Of a stretch of DNA of 64,000 bases, positions 62,569 through 64,000 are shown one piece after another. The notes beneath the pieces were generated by a model. It was not told where the DNA came from and made no database searches. It saw only the letters and a list, made by a program, of their open reading frames with translations. The stretch is from contig NZ_JAQQLE010000001.1 of the NCBI RefSeq assembly GCF_028548475.1, positions 248,001-312,000 of the forward strand, read 5' to 3'. Each line of letters begins with the position of its first letter. The first letter of the stretch is position 1. Source of the DNA: Vogesella margarita (GTDB lineage Bacteria > Pseudomonadota > Gammaproteobacteria > Burkholderiales > Chromobacteriaceae). A program made the position numbers and the translations under genes.

Positions 62569-63864
62569 ATGCTGCTGGAAAGCTTTTTCAAGCTGAAAGA
62601 GCACGGCACCGACGTGAAAACGGAGGTCATCGCCGGCTTTACCACCTTCCTGACCATGGCCTACATCGTCATCGTCAACCCGGCGATCCTGTCGCTCACC
62701 GGTATGGATTTCAACGCCGTCTTCGTGGCCACCTGCCTTGCGGCGGCGCTGGGCACCGGCATCATGGCGCTGGTCGCCAACTATCCGATCGCGCTGGCAC
62801 CGGGCATGGGCCTGAACGCCTACTTCACCTTCACCGTGGTGCAGGGCATGGGCGTGCCGTGGCAGGCGGCGCTGGGTGCGGTGTTCATCTCCGGCATCGT
62901 GTTCCTGGCGGTGAGCCTGTTCAAGGTGCGCGAGGCCATCGTCAACGCCATTCCGCAGTCGCTGAAGTTCGCGATCTCGGCCGGTGTCGGCCTGTTCCTC
63001 GCCATCATCGCGCTGAAGAATGCCGGCGTGGTGGCTGATCATCCGGCCACGCTGGTGACGCTGGGCAACCTGCACGACCCGAAAGTGCTGCTCGCCATCC
63101 TCGGCTTCTTCATCATCGTGGCGCTGGAATACCGCCGCGTGCATGGCTCCATCATCATCGGCATCCTGGCGGTGACGGTGCTGTCGGTGGTGCTGGGGCT
63201 GTCCAATTTCGAAGGCGTGGTGGCGCCGGTGCCGAGCATGGCGCCGACCTTCATGCACATGGATCTGCAGGGCGCGATGAGTGCCGGCCTCCTGGGCGTG
63301 ATCTTCGTGTTCTTCTTCGTCGACCTGTTCGACACCACCGGCACCCTGGTCGGCGTGTCGCACCGTGCCGGCCTCTTGGACAAGGACGGCAAGCTGCCGC
63401 GCCTGAAGCGCGCGCTGATGGCCGACTCGATCGCCATTACCGCCGGCGCGGCGATGGGCACCTCGTCCACCACCGCCTATATTGAATCGGCAGCGGGCAC
63501 CGCCGTCGGCGGCCGTACCGGCCTCACCGCGCTGGTGGTGGCCATCCTGTTCCTCGCCTGCCTGTGGATCTCGCCGCTGGCGAAGACCGTCCCGGCCTAC
63601 GCCACCGCGCCCGCGCTGTGCTACGTCGCGGTGCTGATGACGCGCGGCCTGGCCGAGATCGACTGGGACGACCTGACCGAATCGGCGCCGGCGGTGATGA
63701 CCGCGGTGGCGATGCCGTTCACCTTCTCCATTGCCGACGGCATCGCCTTCGGCTTCATCAGCTACGCCGTGATCAAGATCCTGGCCGGCCGCTTTGCCGA
63801 CCTGAAGCCGGCGGTACTGGTGATTGCCGTACTGTGGGTCGTGAAACTGGCATTCTTCCACTAA
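62569..63864 (+). CDS. NCS2-family purine permease, AzgA/GhxP type (guanine/hypoxanthine)
   Basis: A 431-residue membrane protein of 12-14 helices: TEVIAGFTTFLTMAYIVIVN, ANYPIALAPGMGLNAYFTF, the family motif DLFDTTGTLVGV and SSTTAYIESAAGTAVGGRTG. These are hallmarks of the AzgA-like branch (guanine, hypoxanthine, adenine:H+ symport). GAGGGAG precedes the ATG at 62569. It lies next to apt (12 nt), so uptake and salvage of purines are probably cotranscribed. Confidence 0.92.
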   Translation: MLLESFFKLKEHGTDVKTEVIAGFTTFLTMAYIVIVNPAILSLTGMDFNAVFVATCLAAALGTGIMALVANYPIALAPGMGLNAYFTFTVVQGMGVPWQAALGAVFISGIVFLAVSLFKVREAIVNAIPQSLKFAISAGVGLFLAIIALKNAGVVADHPATLVTLGNLHDPKVLLAILGFFIIVALEYRRVHGSIIIGILAVTVLSVVLGLSNFEGVVAPVPSMAPTFMHMDLQGAMSAGLLGVIFVFFFVDLFDTTGTLVGVSHRAGLLDKDGKLPRLKRALMADSIAITAGAAMGTSSTTAYIESAAGTAVGGRTGLTALVVAILFLACLWISPLAKTVPAYATAPALCYVAVLMTRGLAEIDWDDLTESAPAVMTAVAMPFTFSIADGIAFGFISYAVIKILAGRFADLKPAVLVIAVLWVVKLAFFH

Positions 63865-63876
63865 GGCACCGAATTG

Positions 63877-64000
63877 ATGGAAAACCTGAGCAATCTGGAC
63901 TACGCCAGTTACCTGAAGGGCTGGATCCGTACCGTACCGAACTGGCCGAGCGAAGGGGTGATGTTCCGCGACATCACGCCGCTGCTGCAGAACCCGAAAA
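63877..64000 (+). CDS. apt: adenine phosphoribosyltransferase (N-terminal part)
   Basis: 41 residues before the window ends: [20 protein letters not shown], then [20 protein letters not shown], the conserved Apt N-terminus (V/I-x-FRDITPLL). It converts adenine and PRPP to AMP. The PRPP-binding motif lies beyond the window. It follows the purine permease by 12 nt. Confidence 0.88.
   Translation, partial: MENLSNLDYASYLKGWIRTVPNWPSEGVMFRDITPLLQNPK

Overview
This 64 kb window is a GC-rich, densely packed piece of a proteobacterial chromosome. Gene content and order (rpsU-yqeY-dnaG-rpoD, gmk-rpoZ-spoT, an mlaFEDCB-mlaA operon, dapD/dapC, lutABC, long- and short-chain tRNA genes with encoded CCA) fit a betaproteobacterium, most likely of the Neisseriales/Chromobacteriaceae type (Vogesella- or Chromobacterium-like). 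The genus is inference. No phage, CRISPR array, intact insertion sequence or replication origin was seen.

Layout. 1-6.9 kb: a hydroxyproline catabolic island (alpha-ketoglutarate semialdehyde dehydrogenase, DHDPS-family deaminase, 4-hydroxyproline epimerase, D-hydroxyproline dehydrogenase, an amino-acid binding protein and a Cys/Thr-type trans-3-hydroxy-L-proline dehydratase), with four copies of a palindromic operator-like word in its divergent promoter region. 6.9-10.3 kb: small Trp-rich protein, suhB, trmJ, DUF1853 and flavodoxin genes. 10.4-14.3 kb: the complete Mla phospholipid-transport operon. 14.4-17.5 kb: dapD, dapC and a DMT permease. 17.6-19.7 kb: an arsenic operon arsR-arsI-arsC-aquaporin, with a cysteine-rich ArsI tail. 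19.8-22.5 kb: lutABC. 22.7-25.4 kb: CDF metal transporter, an unknown protein, srkA and a small MITE-like element. 25.6-27.2 kb: lysC and a Ser-Arg-Glu tRNA array behind a textbook promoter. 27.2-36.7 kb: mixed housekeeping and accessory genes (DUF1615 lipoprotein, ygiQ, selO, GNAT, hydroxyacid reductase, YkgJ, an AT-richer orphan gene, PACE efflux pump). 36.7-52.5 kb: four LysR regulators among a Yej-type oligopeptide ABC operon, DoxX/DODA dioxygenase, alanine racemase, two orphan amino-acid binding proteins and a transaminase/omega-amidase pair. 52.5-64 kb: esterase, a CAU tRNA, rpoD-dnaG-yqeY-rpsU, thiG-thiS-spoT-rpoZ, gmk, a purine permease and the start of apt.

The most striking signal is not a gene. 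The word TGCGGCCAACC (extended consensus close to TTGCGGCCAACCTTG) occurs about 40 times in either orientation, inside genes and between them. Several intergenic copies are paired as inverted repeats that form hairpins after genes. This is how Neisseria DUS and Pasteurellaceae USS uptake sequences behave, but the word matches none of the uptake dialects I know. It is the best candidate here for an undescribed system.
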